Shown here in pieces: positions 1 to 6,333 of a stretch of DNA of 6,333 bases (its first letter is position 1; every line of letters begins with the position of its first letter). The stretch comes from an uncultured Rhodopirellula sp. (GTDB taxonomy: Bacteria > Planctomycetota > Planctomycetia > Pirellulales > Pirellulaceae): the NCBI GenBank assembly GCA_913061385.1, contig CAJXTM010000245.1, positions 1-6,333 on the forward strand, read 5' to 3'. Position numbers and translations under genes: made by a program. Under the pieces are notes generated by a model. The model made no database searches and had not been told where the DNA came from. It was given only the letters and a program-made list of their open reading frames with translations.

Positions 1-48
1 CGAGATCAGCCTCGGTCTCGTGGGCTCGGAGATGTGTATAAGAGACAG
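1..48. other. Nextera i7-side sequencing adapter (artefact)
   Basis: Not genomic. Bases 15-48 match the Nextera read-2 transposase adapter, ending in the 19-base Tn5 mosaic end (AGATGTGTATAAGAGACAG, 30-48). Bases 1-6 (CGAGAT) match the end of the P7 oligo. The eight bases between them, CAGCCTCG (7-14), occupy the i7 index position and, from memory, equal index N710. The genomic insert therefore starts at about 49. Read on the minus strand, the adapter has no stop in the frame of the neighbouring gene, and would append the false peptide LSLIHISEPTRPRLIS to it. Confidence 0.98.
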
Positions 49-2580
49 CGTATAGACATCACCAAACTGATCGTGCCAGTATCTCAATTGCTGAATGGCG
101 GCGGCGCGAGCGTACTTGTCCTCACAACTCAACAAATCCCGCAGTAACGTCACATTACTACCGTTGATACCTCGGTAAATCCAAATCGCCTCGATTTGGT
201 GATGCCGATATCGATCATCTGTAGGATCAAGTGTGGCTACCCAATGTCCGAGCACTTCGTTTACTTCGGCGGGATCGCGTTCCCGAAGTTCGCGGCGAAT
301 CCAAGCTCGAATACGACCTTCGGGACGCTTCAATTGTTCCAACAATTCAGCGATCGTTGCGTTGGCGATTTTCGGTGGATCCAGCAGTGATTTACCTTTT
401 TCAACAACTCTCCAAATCCTGCCAGAATGACGATCACGTCGCTCATCGCGTAATGAATATTGAGCGTGTCCCTTAACGGGGTTGTACCAATCGCAGATGT
501 AAAGAGCTCCCCGCGGCCCAAAGCGAATATCGACGGGAATAAAACTCAGGTTCTTCGAAAAAATCAGGTCACTGACATACTCCTCATCAAAGCCAAAGTC
601 GCCCTCGATCCAGCGGTGAATTTCGATTCGATTGGTTGGCTTGTAGCGTGCTTTGATGTAGCCCCCCTGTAATTCATCCGGGAACGTTGCAAAATCGACG
701 AACTCTTGTCCGCAGGTACCGGAATAAGCTCGCAGACCATTGGGCCTTGGGTTTTGCCGGGGATAAGTCGGATCCAATGAGTGAAACGCGGCCGCGAAAA
801 TCGGGTGACTCGCAACATGCTGCCCCCAATCATCAAATGTCACTCCCCATGGATTGGTGCTTGGATAAGTCCCGAAACTCGTAAGTCGATGGCTATCAGG
901 ATCAAACCGAAACCACCCACTATTCTGCTGACGCACCGGGCCATAGGCAGTTTCAACCTGACTGTGATGAAAAATGGATTCCCGGAATATCAGGTCACCA
1001 TCCGGAGTCCACACAAAATCATGCAACGAGTGGTGCGAATCTTCGGTTCCAAATCCGCTCAAAAGTTGTTTCCGAACATCAGCCTTGCCATCACCATTCG
1101 TATCCTTCAGGAACGTTAAGTGAGGTTCCTCTGAAACGTAGACCCCTCCATCACCAAAGACAAACGACAATGGAATGTGCAGATCATCGGCGAAGACGGA
1201 CGATTTATCGGCTTTGCCATCACCATCAGTATCTTCGATGATGACAAGACGGTCGTTTGGTTCGTTGCCCGGATAGACATGCGGATAGGTGGTTGAACAA
1301 CTGACCCAAAGACGCCCTTGGTTATCCCACCTCATCTGAATCGGTGCGGCCAGTTCGGGGAACTCTTCCTCGCCGGCAAACAGACTGACCTCAAACCTCG
1401 GGTCAACCTTGAAAGACTTAAGTTCATCAGCGGAGGACATCCAACGATTCGCCCCACGACTTTGCTTGGTATCGGGCATTGTGGGCAAATTACTGTCATC
1501 CACTGCTTCAACGCTATTTCCACCGCCTGCGACATCCCAAATCCGAGCATCACGATTTGCGGTCATGATTTCAAAGTTCCGCATCGCTGGCAAAAAATCC
1601 AGATAGCCATATGTCTTACTACGTCCCCCCGTGTAATAAAACGTATTCAGGGGCCGGTATCGACGAAAGAACTGCCGATTTTTATCAATCACCAGCTGAC
1701 GCAATCCCTCTGGCACCGCCGGGGCATCCTGATCGAAAAGACCGCGGTAAACCAGCTCCGAAAACATTTTGTAACCCGCATCATTTAGGTGAACACCATT
1801 AATGGTCAGGTCGGTTCCGGGACTCTGCATTTCTGTTCGCGTACTATGAAAAACATCGATGAACCCTATTTCCATCTCACCGGCAACAATCCGCATGATC
1901 TCTGTGTAAGCCTCTAAATTGGCATTATTGAGTTCCGCCGCATCAACGCCCTCGACCCTTTCGTTCGCGATTGGTGAAAGCAGGATTATCTTGGGGCCCG
2001 TCTCACCATTGAACGCAGAGCTGCGAAGCTCATCCAAAAATTTGTGCAACGCGTTCTCAAACTCTCGCATACCCTCGGCCCCCGCAAACGATTCGTTGAA
2101 TCCAAAGGCCGCAATGATCACATCAGCTTGCTCGTGCTTTAGATGCTGCATCAATCCAGCAAAATTTGCGGGACGCGGTTGAAGATCAACGGTGTCCGCT
2201 GGCCAACCAAGATGCCTTACAGTGAGCTTCTGCGTTTTGGCTTTTATCTGCAGCAACGCTTCCAAATACCCGAAGTACTGCGACCGCTCCAGCAGCATGT
2301 TCCCAATGAAAGCAACTCGGTCTTCCTGATTCAATACAAGCGGAAGCAAAGTCTTTACCGGCACCGTGCTCGCCGCACGCGGCGCGCTAGCCGCATAGAT
2401 GCCGTATTGCTTCAAACTCGGGTCCAACACCGGTTCAGGGTTACCCGTGGGAACACTTTTTGCATCCTGTGCCAGTTCATTCTGCGCTTGAACAAGGCAA
2501 GGCAATATTGCGAAACAGGAGAAGAACAGAAAGCAGGAAGCTTTAGGCAATCGCATGATATCAGCTGATCGTATGGTCAT
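49..2580 (-). CDS. Exported SGNH-like / PVC-type putative membrane-bound dehydrogenase, 3'-truncated
   Basis: A single open frame of 844 codons with no in-frame stop, checked triplet by triplet; the C-terminus is lost at the adapter. A signal peptide is visible: basic MRLPK, a hydrophobic core, then VQA before Q33, so the protein is probably exported. Residues about 80-290 form an SGNH/GDSL-like domain: FIGN at 91-94, FGFNES at 159-164, NGVHLN at 261-266. Asn162 and His264 are kept, but the nucleophile Ser position is Met95 and the Asp before His is Asn261. Residues about 392-705 match the Pirellula/Verrucomicrobium dehydrogenase (beta-propeller-like) domain: FKVDPRFEV, GRLWVSC, two acidic DGDGKAD loops (450-458, 493-501), EDSHHSLHDF and RFGPRGALYICDWYN. 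Residues about 715-844 are helical, HEAT-like. Family members often end in a c-type cytochrome CxxCH domain, which would lie beyond the break. No Shine-Dalgarno is seen; ATG at 2556 (residue 9) is an alternative start with a tidier signal peptide. The substrate is unknown. Confidence 0.93.
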
Positions 2581-2862
2581 TGAATTCGCAAACAAGTTCA
2601 CGTTAAAAATAGACTGGTTGACTTTCGGTCAGGCAGATCAACATTGAGCTATCACGCATCGAATCAACCTCTTGCCCAATTCTGTTGGCCCTGCAGGCGT
2701 TCGTTCTGGGAACGTTGACCGCTCACGTAAAAATCGCGTGCCACAAGTTTTCACTGCCGGTGAGTACAGATCTTGATATCAGTCTAACCGATCGTGCCCT
2801 CAATTAATGCCGCTCACGCTCAGTAGCCCCTAACAGCTTGATGCCGTCACAGACACAGTTCC

Positions 2863-3171
2863 TCAATGGGTTGCATCCTCTTGCTTACGGTAACCAAACT
2901 GGTCGTCAACATCAAAATGCATTTGGTAATCGGCAATAGGTAAAACGGTGCCAAGGATGGCAAACCCCGGCAGAGACCTGCGGTACTGATACAGCCTCGG
3001 AACTGCACACACGCACCAAACCTGGGTGTTGCCATCAATGCCGGTAATGCTCGCTCCAAATCGCGACAGGATTGCGATTGAATGTTGATACCCGTGGCCC
3101 AATATCATTCCAAAGGTATATCGATCGTCGCAGTTTGAATGGTGCCTGCCCTGTTTATCTTCACATTTCAA
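2863..3171 (-). CDS. Doubtful small ORF, hypothetical protein
   Basis: An open frame of 102 codons beginning with TTG and ending in TGA. I recognise no family. The product would be soluble, with a possible hydrophobic stretch near PGFAILGTVLPIA and an acidic, polar end (HFDVDDQFGYRKQEDATH). The first in-frame ATG is codon 22, which would leave about 81 residues. There is no convincing ribosome binding site before the TTG. In its favour, it fills otherwise empty sequence and its composition is not absurd. Against it are the rare start, the lack of a recognisable motif and its short length. It may equally be a decayed gene remnant or chance. Confidence 0.2.
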   Translation of the reverse strand: MKCEDKQGRHHSNCDDRYTFGMILGHGYQHSIAILSRFGASITGIDGNTQVWCVCAVPRLYQYRRSLPGFAILGTVLPIADYQMHFDVDDQFGYRKQEDATH

Positions 3172-3233
3172 GGCATTTAAAGGCCCTGTGAAGGAAATTC
3201 ACTGTTGCCGGATACCAACTTCTGTGAATTCGC

Positions 3234-3239
3234 TACAAT
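3234..3239 (+). promoter_or_regulatory. Possible -10 box (TACAAT) for the DUF3127 gene
   Basis: TACAAT matches the sigma-70 -10 consensus at five of six positions and sits 117 bases before the DUF3127 ATG. No good -35 is found at 16-18 bases; the nearest candidate, TTGCCG at 3205-3210, is 23 bases away, too far for a standard promoter. This is a suggestion only. Confidence 0.25.
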
Positions 3240-3356
3240 TCTGTACGTGCGAGCACGCGCTGCCTCGAATCATCGAGTTGGTGGGGTTTTTCTCCATTAG
3301 CCAACTGCAGCGTGTTGTCGCGTTACTGCGAGCGGGATCAAACAAGAGAAATTGGA

Positions 3357-3734
3357 ATGAGCGACACCAAAGTCAGTGGAATCGTCCACCTGATCGAAGA
3401 TACCAAGACGTACGGCAACAAGGGTTTTCAAAAACGCCTCGTTGTTTTGGAACAGGACAAAGGAAGTTTCACAAATTACGTGCCAATTGAGTTCACCCGC
3501 GACTCATGTGCCTCAGTTGACGAGATGACTCTCGGTGATGAGGTCGAAGTAGCTTATCGCTTGAACGGCCGCCGTTGGCAGAAAGACGAGTCCAGCGAGG
3601 CAAAGTACTTCCTGAATGCTGAAGCAATGTCGTTTCGAATCGTCTCTGGCGGTGGTGGCGACACCATGACCGAGCGGGTTAGCGAACCCAATGACGCATT
3701 CGCTGAAGCTGGTGACGACGAAGCGCCGTTTTAA
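3357..3734 (+). CDS. DUF3127-family OB-fold-like protein with SSB-like C-terminal tip
   Basis: 125 residues. Residues about 4-95 resemble DUF3127, a small beta-rich family compared with single-stranded-DNA-binding OB folds: an opening strand (SGIVHLIEDTKTYGNKGFQKR), an alternating strand LVVLEQ, then YVPIEFTRD, LGDEVEVAYRLNGRRW and AEAMSFRIV. This is followed by a glycine-rich, acidic, low-complexity tail ending GDDEAPF. That tail resembles the acidic tip of bacterial SSB (DDDIPF in E. coli), which recruits replication and repair partners. Nucleic-acid binding is inferred from fold resemblance; no activity can be read from sequence. ATG 3357 is preferred over an upstream TTG at 3312 because the family match begins there; the upstream AAGAGAA is a weak ribosome binding site. 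The gene stands alone, with about 400 bases before the next gene. Confidence 0.85.
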   Translation: MSDTKVSGIVHLIEDTKTYGNKGFQKRLVVLEQDKGSFTNYVPIEFTRDSCASVDEMTLGDEVEVAYRLNGRRWQKDESSEAKYFLNAEAMSFRIVSGGGGDTMTERVSEPNDAFAEAGDDEAPF

Positions 3735-3842
3735 GTACGAAGCACTGTTTTCCGCGTGAACCGTGCGAGGCCCTACGCATGGACCCCGGCAGTCGGGCTA
3801 CCAATGACAACATGCAATTCATGCTGGGTAATCGTTGGCCCC

Positions 3843-3871
3843 CCTCTGGCACCGCGTAGCAGAGGATTTTT
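3843..3871 (+). terminator. Terminator-like hairpin downstream of the DUF3127 gene
   Basis: A 6-bp perfect stem, CCTCTG (3843-3848) with CAGAGG (3860-3865), an 11-base loop, then A and five T residues (3867-3871). This has the form of a rho-independent terminator for transcription from the DUF3127 gene, which stops 108 bases upstream. The stem is short and the loop large, so the signal is modest. Confidence 0.4.
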
Positions 3872-3878
3872 CAGCTAC

Positions 3879-3902
3879 TGCGGCCAACAAATCCTGGCCG
3901 CA
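3879..3902. repeat. Perfect 8-bp inverted repeat
   Basis: TGCGGCCA (3879-3886) and TGGCCGCA (3895-3902) are exact reverse complements separated by 8 bases. The stem is GC-rich and would be stable in RNA. No T-run follows on either strand, so it is not a standard intrinsic terminator. It lies just after the terminator-like hairpin and could be an mRNA 3'-end stabiliser, a protein binding site or chance. Confidence 0.5.
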
Positions 3903-4089
3903 TCAGGCAATGCGGACCGATTTGCTTTTGGCGATTTAAGAGCACACCTTACCCAAGTCAAATAGAGAAGTCTCCCTCGTGGCATCCTAGACCAGTCATT
4001 CTGCTTTGGGAGTCCAGTGCAGGAGGCGTAGATCTAGCCATTACTCTCGCTTAGTTTCCACCGTGTCGGCTGTTTCCGGTAGCTAGAAG

Positions 4090-4103
4090 AAGCGAAGTCG
4101 CTT
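4090..4103. promoter_or_regulatory. Small palindrome upstream of pntA, possible operator
   Basis: AAGCGA (4090-4095) and TCGCTT (4098-4103) are inverted about a 2-base centre, 44 bases before the pntA ATG. Position and symmetry would suit a dimeric repressor site or a leader hairpin. Arms of six bases occur by chance fairly often, so this is weak. Confidence 0.2.
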
Positions 4104-4129
4104 ACGCTTTCCGGCTCTTCCCACATCAC

Positions 4130-4135
4130 AGGAGG
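4130..4135 (+). promoter_or_regulatory. Shine-Dalgarno site of pntA (AGGAGG)
   Basis: A full-consensus AGGAGG. It is only 3 bases before an in-frame TTG (4139) and 12 bases before the ATG at 4148. The first spacing is too short for initiation and the second a little long, so the site favours the ATG. It is the only strong ribosome binding site next to a gene in this window. Confidence 0.7.
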
Positions 4136-4147
4136 CCCTTGGTCACG

Positions 4148-5683
4148 ATGAAAGTTGGCGTAACAAAGGAAATCTACCCGGGTGAATGTCGCGTTGCGGC
4201 AACCCCGGAAACCGCTCGGCGTCTTATCGAAAAACAGGGATTTGAAGTCACCGTTCAATCTGGGGCAGGTGTATTAGCCAGTTTCCCTGATGACAGCTAT
4301 CGATCCGTCGGCTGCCAAATCGCTGATTCGGCAGACCACGTCTGGAATGAAGCCGACATCATCCTGAAGGTCCGCAGTCCGGAGGATAGCGAAGTTGACC
4401 AATTACGTGAGGGCAAAACCCTCATCAGCTTCCTAGCGCCCGGACAAAGCCCTGAATTACTGGCGAGGATCGCCTCACGGAAAGCTTCGGCGATTGCGAT
4501 TGAAGCCGTTCCGCGGATCAGCCGTGCACAAAAACTGGACGCACTTTCATCGATGGCGAACATTGCGGGGTACCGTGCTGTCGTCGAAGCCGCCGCACTT
4601 TTTGGACGGTTCTTCACCGGGCAGATCACTGCAGCAGGAAAAGTTCCCCCCGCAAAAGTGCTCGTCATCGGTGCAGGCGTCGCAGGACTCTCAGCTATCG
4701 GCACGGCACGTGGATTGGGCGCCATTGTCCGGGCCTTTGATGTTCGGCCCGAGGTTGCCGACCAAGTCAAAAGCATGGGTGCCGATTTCCTGATGCTGGA
4801 ATTCGAGTCAGATGAAACGGGCGGCACCAGCGGCGGCTACGCAAAGACAATGAGCAAAGAGTTCATCGATGCAGAGATGGCTTTGTTTGCGGCACAAGCA
4901 AAAGAAGTCGACATCATCATCACTACGGCGTTGATCCCCGGCAGACCCGCACCCAAGTTGATCACCCGCGACATGGTCGAATCCATGAAACCGGGCAGCG
5001 TTGTGGTTGATCTGGCCGCCGAACAAGGTGGTAACTGTGAGTGCACCGTCCCCAATGAGGTTGCGAATCATCACGGAGTGCACATCGTCGGCTATAGCGA
5101 TCTAGCGAGTCGACTAGCCAATACCTCGAGCCAACTGTACGGCACCAACCTCGTTCATTTGCTGGATGAGATGGGAGGCTCTGATGGTTTCAAGTTCGAT
5201 ATGGAGGACGTTGTCATTCGCAGCGCGACTGTGGTCAAGGATGGTGAGGTCACATGGCCGCCGCCGCCCGTAGCCGTTTCTGCCGCGCCAAGTCAGGCCC
5301 CTGCACCCGCGGCAACCGAACAATCGGAACCCGCGTCCAAAACGCCATGGTTCAAAATCGCGATGCTTGGTTTGGTAATCCTCACGCTCGTGGGTGTTGC
5401 CATGACGCAAAACTCGGGATTCATTACAGACTTCACCGTCTTCCTTCTGGCTTGCATTATCGGGTGGCAGGTGATTTGGAACGTCTCTGCGTCGCTGCAC
5501 ACTCCGCTAATGAGCGTCACCAACGCGATCAGTGGAATCATCATCGTTGGCGGCATGGTTCAGGTGGGTGTTAGCAGTAGCCCGGCAGCATGGTTAGGTG
5601 CGATCGCGATCTTCGTAGCTACGATCAACATCTCCGGTGGCTTCCTAGTCACCCACCGAATGCTAAAGATGTTCCGCAAATAA
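4148..5683 (+). CDS. pntA: Proton-translocating NAD(P) transhydrogenase subunit alpha
   Basis: 511 residues, close to the 510 of E. coli PntA and collinear with it as recalled. With PntB it transfers hydride between NADH and NADP+ coupled to proton flow across the inner membrane. Residues 1 to about 370 are the cytoplasmic NAD(H)-binding domain I: MKVGVTKEIYPGECRVAATPET at the start, the nicotinamide-site loop RISRAQKLDALSS (123-135), the Rossmann motif GAGVAG (175-180), and Asp198 in RAFDVRPEV, where the family binds the adenosine ribose. An Ala/Pro-rich linker spans about 371-399. Residues about 401-505 are the four-helix membrane domain II, with HTPLMSVTNAISG (451-463) and the terminal RMLKMFRK. 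ATG is chosen over the upstream TTG for its family match and ribosome binding site spacing. The alpha chain is unsplit, unlike the two-part version of many alphaproteobacteria. pntB follows 35 bases later, implying an operon. Confidence 0.97.
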   Translation: MKVGVTKEIYPGECRVAATPETARRLIEKQGFEVTVQSGAGVLASFPDDSYRSVGCQIADSADHVWNEADIILKVRSPEDSEVDQLREGKTLISFLAPGQSPELLARIASRKASAIAIEAVPRISRAQKLDALSSMANIAGYRAVVEAAALFGRFFTGQITAAGKVPPAKVLVIGAGVAGLSAIGTARGLGAIVRAFDVRPEVADQVKSMGADFLMLEFESDETGGTSGGYAKTMSKEFIDAEMALFAAQAKEVDIIITTALIPGRPAPKLITRDMVESMKPGSVVVDLAAEQGGNCECTVPNEVANHHGVHIVGYSDLASRLANTSSQLYGTNLVHLLDEMGGSDGFKFDMEDVVIRSATVVKDGEVTWPPPPVAVSAAPSQAPAPAATEQSEPASKTPWFKIAMLGLVILTLVGVAMTQNSGFITDFTVFLLACIIGWQVIWNVSASLHTPLMSVTNAISGIIIVGGMVQVGVSSSPAAWLGAIAIFVATINISGGFLVTHRMLKMFRK

Positions 5684-5718
5684 GAATCGCGACAAATCAC
5701 TCTCCTCTGCTGAACCCA

Positions 5719-6286
5719 ATGTTTCAAAATGTGATTGACATGGATTTGATCTCACTACAACTGCTTGCAAGCGACCAGCTAACGATTTCAGAATCATCCG
5801 CCAAAGTGGCTTACGTTGCCGCCGCAGTGTTGTTCGTCCTGAGCTTGGCTGGCTTATCAAAGCAAACTTCAGCCCGGGGCGGCAACATCCTCGGCATCAT
5901 TGGCATGCTACTGGCAATCGGTGCCACAATTTTTGGCATGATGGTGGGTGGGTACACGATGATGGTTGTCGCAATAGCGGCAGCAGTCGTGGTCGGTGCA
6001 GTTCTGGCAGTACGGGTCCCCATGACGGGCATGCCGGAACTGGTAGCCATGCTCCACAGTTTTGTCGGACTCGCCGCCGTGCTGGTTGGAATTTCAAGCC
6101 ATATGGATACCAACAGCGAAATCCCCTCGGCGGAACTCCTGATTCATGACATTGAGATTTTCATCGGTGTCTTTATCGGTGCAATTACATTTACGGGATC
6201 GATCGTTGCGTTCTTAAAGCTACGAGGCACCATCGGCGGAAAGCCATTGACGCTGCCGGGCAGGCACATCATCAACCTCACCATGG
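5719..6286 (+). CDS. pntB: NAD(P) transhydrogenase subunit beta, N-terminal part
   Basis: The genuine part is 189 residues of a protein of about 460; the rest is cut off by adapter. It contains most of the membrane domain (domain II). Hydrophobic helices lie at about 28-47, 57-74, 79-99, 107-125 and 147-166, and there are strong matches to E. coli PntB: LFVLSLAGLSK, GMPELVAMLHSFVGLAAVLVG, IFIGVFIGAITFTGS and a conserved PLTLPGRH. His113 lines up with E. coli PntB His91, which is important for proton translocation. The NADP-binding domain III is absent. The start is uncertain: ATG 5719 is used, ATG 5740 and GTG 5731 are possible, and none has a clear ribosome binding site, so translational coupling to pntA is likely. 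The frame runs on to a TAG at 6331-6333, but that stop and the last codons come from adapter. Confidence 0.95.
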
Positions 6287-6333
6287 CTGTCTCTTATACA
6301 CATCTGACGCTGCCGACGACTCCTTACGTGTAG
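6287..6333. other. Nextera i5-side sequencing adapter (artefact)
   Basis: Not genomic. Bases 6287-6305 (CTGTCTCTTATACACATCT) are the reverse-complement Tn5 mosaic end, and 6306-6319 (GACGCTGCCGACGA) complete the Nextera read-1 adapter. CTCCTTAC (6320-6327) occupies the i5 index position; its reverse complement GTAAGGAG is, from memory, index S505. GTGTAG (6328-6333) begins the reverse complement of the P5 oligo. In the pntB frame it encodes the false tail VSYTHLTLPTTPYV and a false stop. Confidence 0.98.

Larger units (their letters stand above)
2581..3356. other. Long spacer upstream of two divergent genes
   Basis: About 775 bases separate the start of the minus-strand exported protein from the start of the DUF3127 gene. 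The two genes diverge, so both promoters should lie here. The frame of the exported protein closes upstream at a TGA read from 2629-2631. From 2581 to 2862 I see no gene, RNA or strong repeat. From 2863 to 3171 there is one weak minus-strand ORF, listed separately. From 3172 to 3356 there is AT-richer sequence with a TACAAT box. Spacers this long are not unusual in planctomycetes. Confidence 0.6.
3735..4147. other. Non-coding spacer between DUF3127 gene and pntA
   Basis: About 410 bases with no gene I can support. A 69-codon open frame at 3756-3965 has no family resemblance, no ribosome binding site and overlaps the hairpins, so I do not call it. The stretch holds a terminator-like hairpin (3843-3871), a perfect 8-bp inverted repeat (3879-3902), a short palindrome (4090-4103) and the pntA ribosome binding site. 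A second AGGAGG at 4021-4026 has no start codon at a useful distance. The pntA promoter should lie here, but no clear -35/-10 pair stands out. Confidence 0.6.

Noticed and set aside
1..48. Tn5 mosaic end as evidence of a natural Tn5 transposon
   Set aside because: The mosaic end is an engineered sequence and is joined directly to Illumina adapter, index and P7 bases, so it comes from library preparation.
1318..1788. A 156-codon plus-strand open frame
   Set aside because: It lies wholly antisense to the exported dehydrogenase-like protein, whose minus-strand frame gives clear family motifs throughout. The plus-strand translation has no recognisable motif.
2143..2568. A 141-codon plus-strand open frame
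   Set aside because: It is antisense to the signal peptide and SGNH-like region of the minus-strand gene, and is explained as a shadow frame.
2720..2818. Direct repeat CCGCTCACG at 2720-2728 and 2810-2818
   Set aside because: Two copies of a 9-base word 90 bases apart, with no third copy or symmetry, are close to chance expectation in a window of this size.
3756..3965. A 69-codon plus-strand open frame after the DUF3127 gene
   Set aside because: It has no ribosome binding site and no family resemblance, and it contains both hairpins. It is more likely untranslated spacer.
3735..4147. Possible tRNA or other structured RNA gene in the spacer
   Set aside because: Short hairpins occur, but I found no cloverleaf, T-loop consensus or CCA end. 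There is nothing to support a named RNA.
4297..4827. A 176-codon minus-strand open frame
   Set aside because: It is antisense to pntA, which matches its family along its full length. The reverse translation is low-complexity Ser/Ala/Arg-rich sequence.
5590..5718. Upstream extension of the pntB frame overlapping the end of pntA
   Set aside because: The first 43 codons encode polar sequence with no PntB resemblance and mostly overlap pntA. Family similarity starts only after the ATG codons at 5719 and 5740.

Overview
This is a short assembled fragment with library adapter at both ends. The genomic insert runs from about 49 to 6286. Bases 1-48 and 6287-6333 match Illumina Nextera (Tn5) adapters, including sample-index bases, and are not biological. 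Both outer genes are cut by these ends and read into adapter, so their true C-termini are missing.

The insert looks like a member of the Planctomycetota, probably Pirellulaceae or Rhodopirellula-like. The best evidence is the left-hand gene: a large exported protein joining a degenerate SGNH/GDSL-type domain to the 'Pirellula/Verrucomicrobium' putative membrane-bound dehydrogenase domain, a layout largely confined to the PVC superphylum. Moderate GC content and mostly weak Shine-Dalgarno signals also fit. The assignment rests on recognised protein families; no marker gene is present.

Layout: (1) 49-2580, minus strand: the exported SGNH/dehydrogenase-like protein, 844 codons without a stop and truncated at its C-terminus. 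(2) 2581-3356: a long spacer with one doubtful minus-strand ORF and a possible -10 box. (3) 3357-3734, plus strand: a 125-residue DUF3127 (OB-fold-like) protein ending in an SSB-like acidic tip. (4) 3735-4147: a non-coding spacer with a terminator-like hairpin, a second perfect inverted repeat and a small palindrome. (5) 4148-5683, plus strand: pntA, the complete alpha subunit of the proton-translocating NAD(P) transhydrogenase. (6) 5719-6286, plus strand: the N-terminal 189 residues of pntB, the beta subunit, cut by the adapter.

pntA and pntB are a normal operon whose products form one membrane complex coupling hydride transfer between NADH and NADP+ to proton movement. The DUF3127 gene and the exported protein are separate units with no evident functional link to it. 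I found no CRISPR array, RNA gene, insertion sequence or clear new system. The points most worth attention are the adapter-made protein ends, the loss of catalytic residues in the SGNH domain, and the SSB-like tail on the DUF3127 protein.
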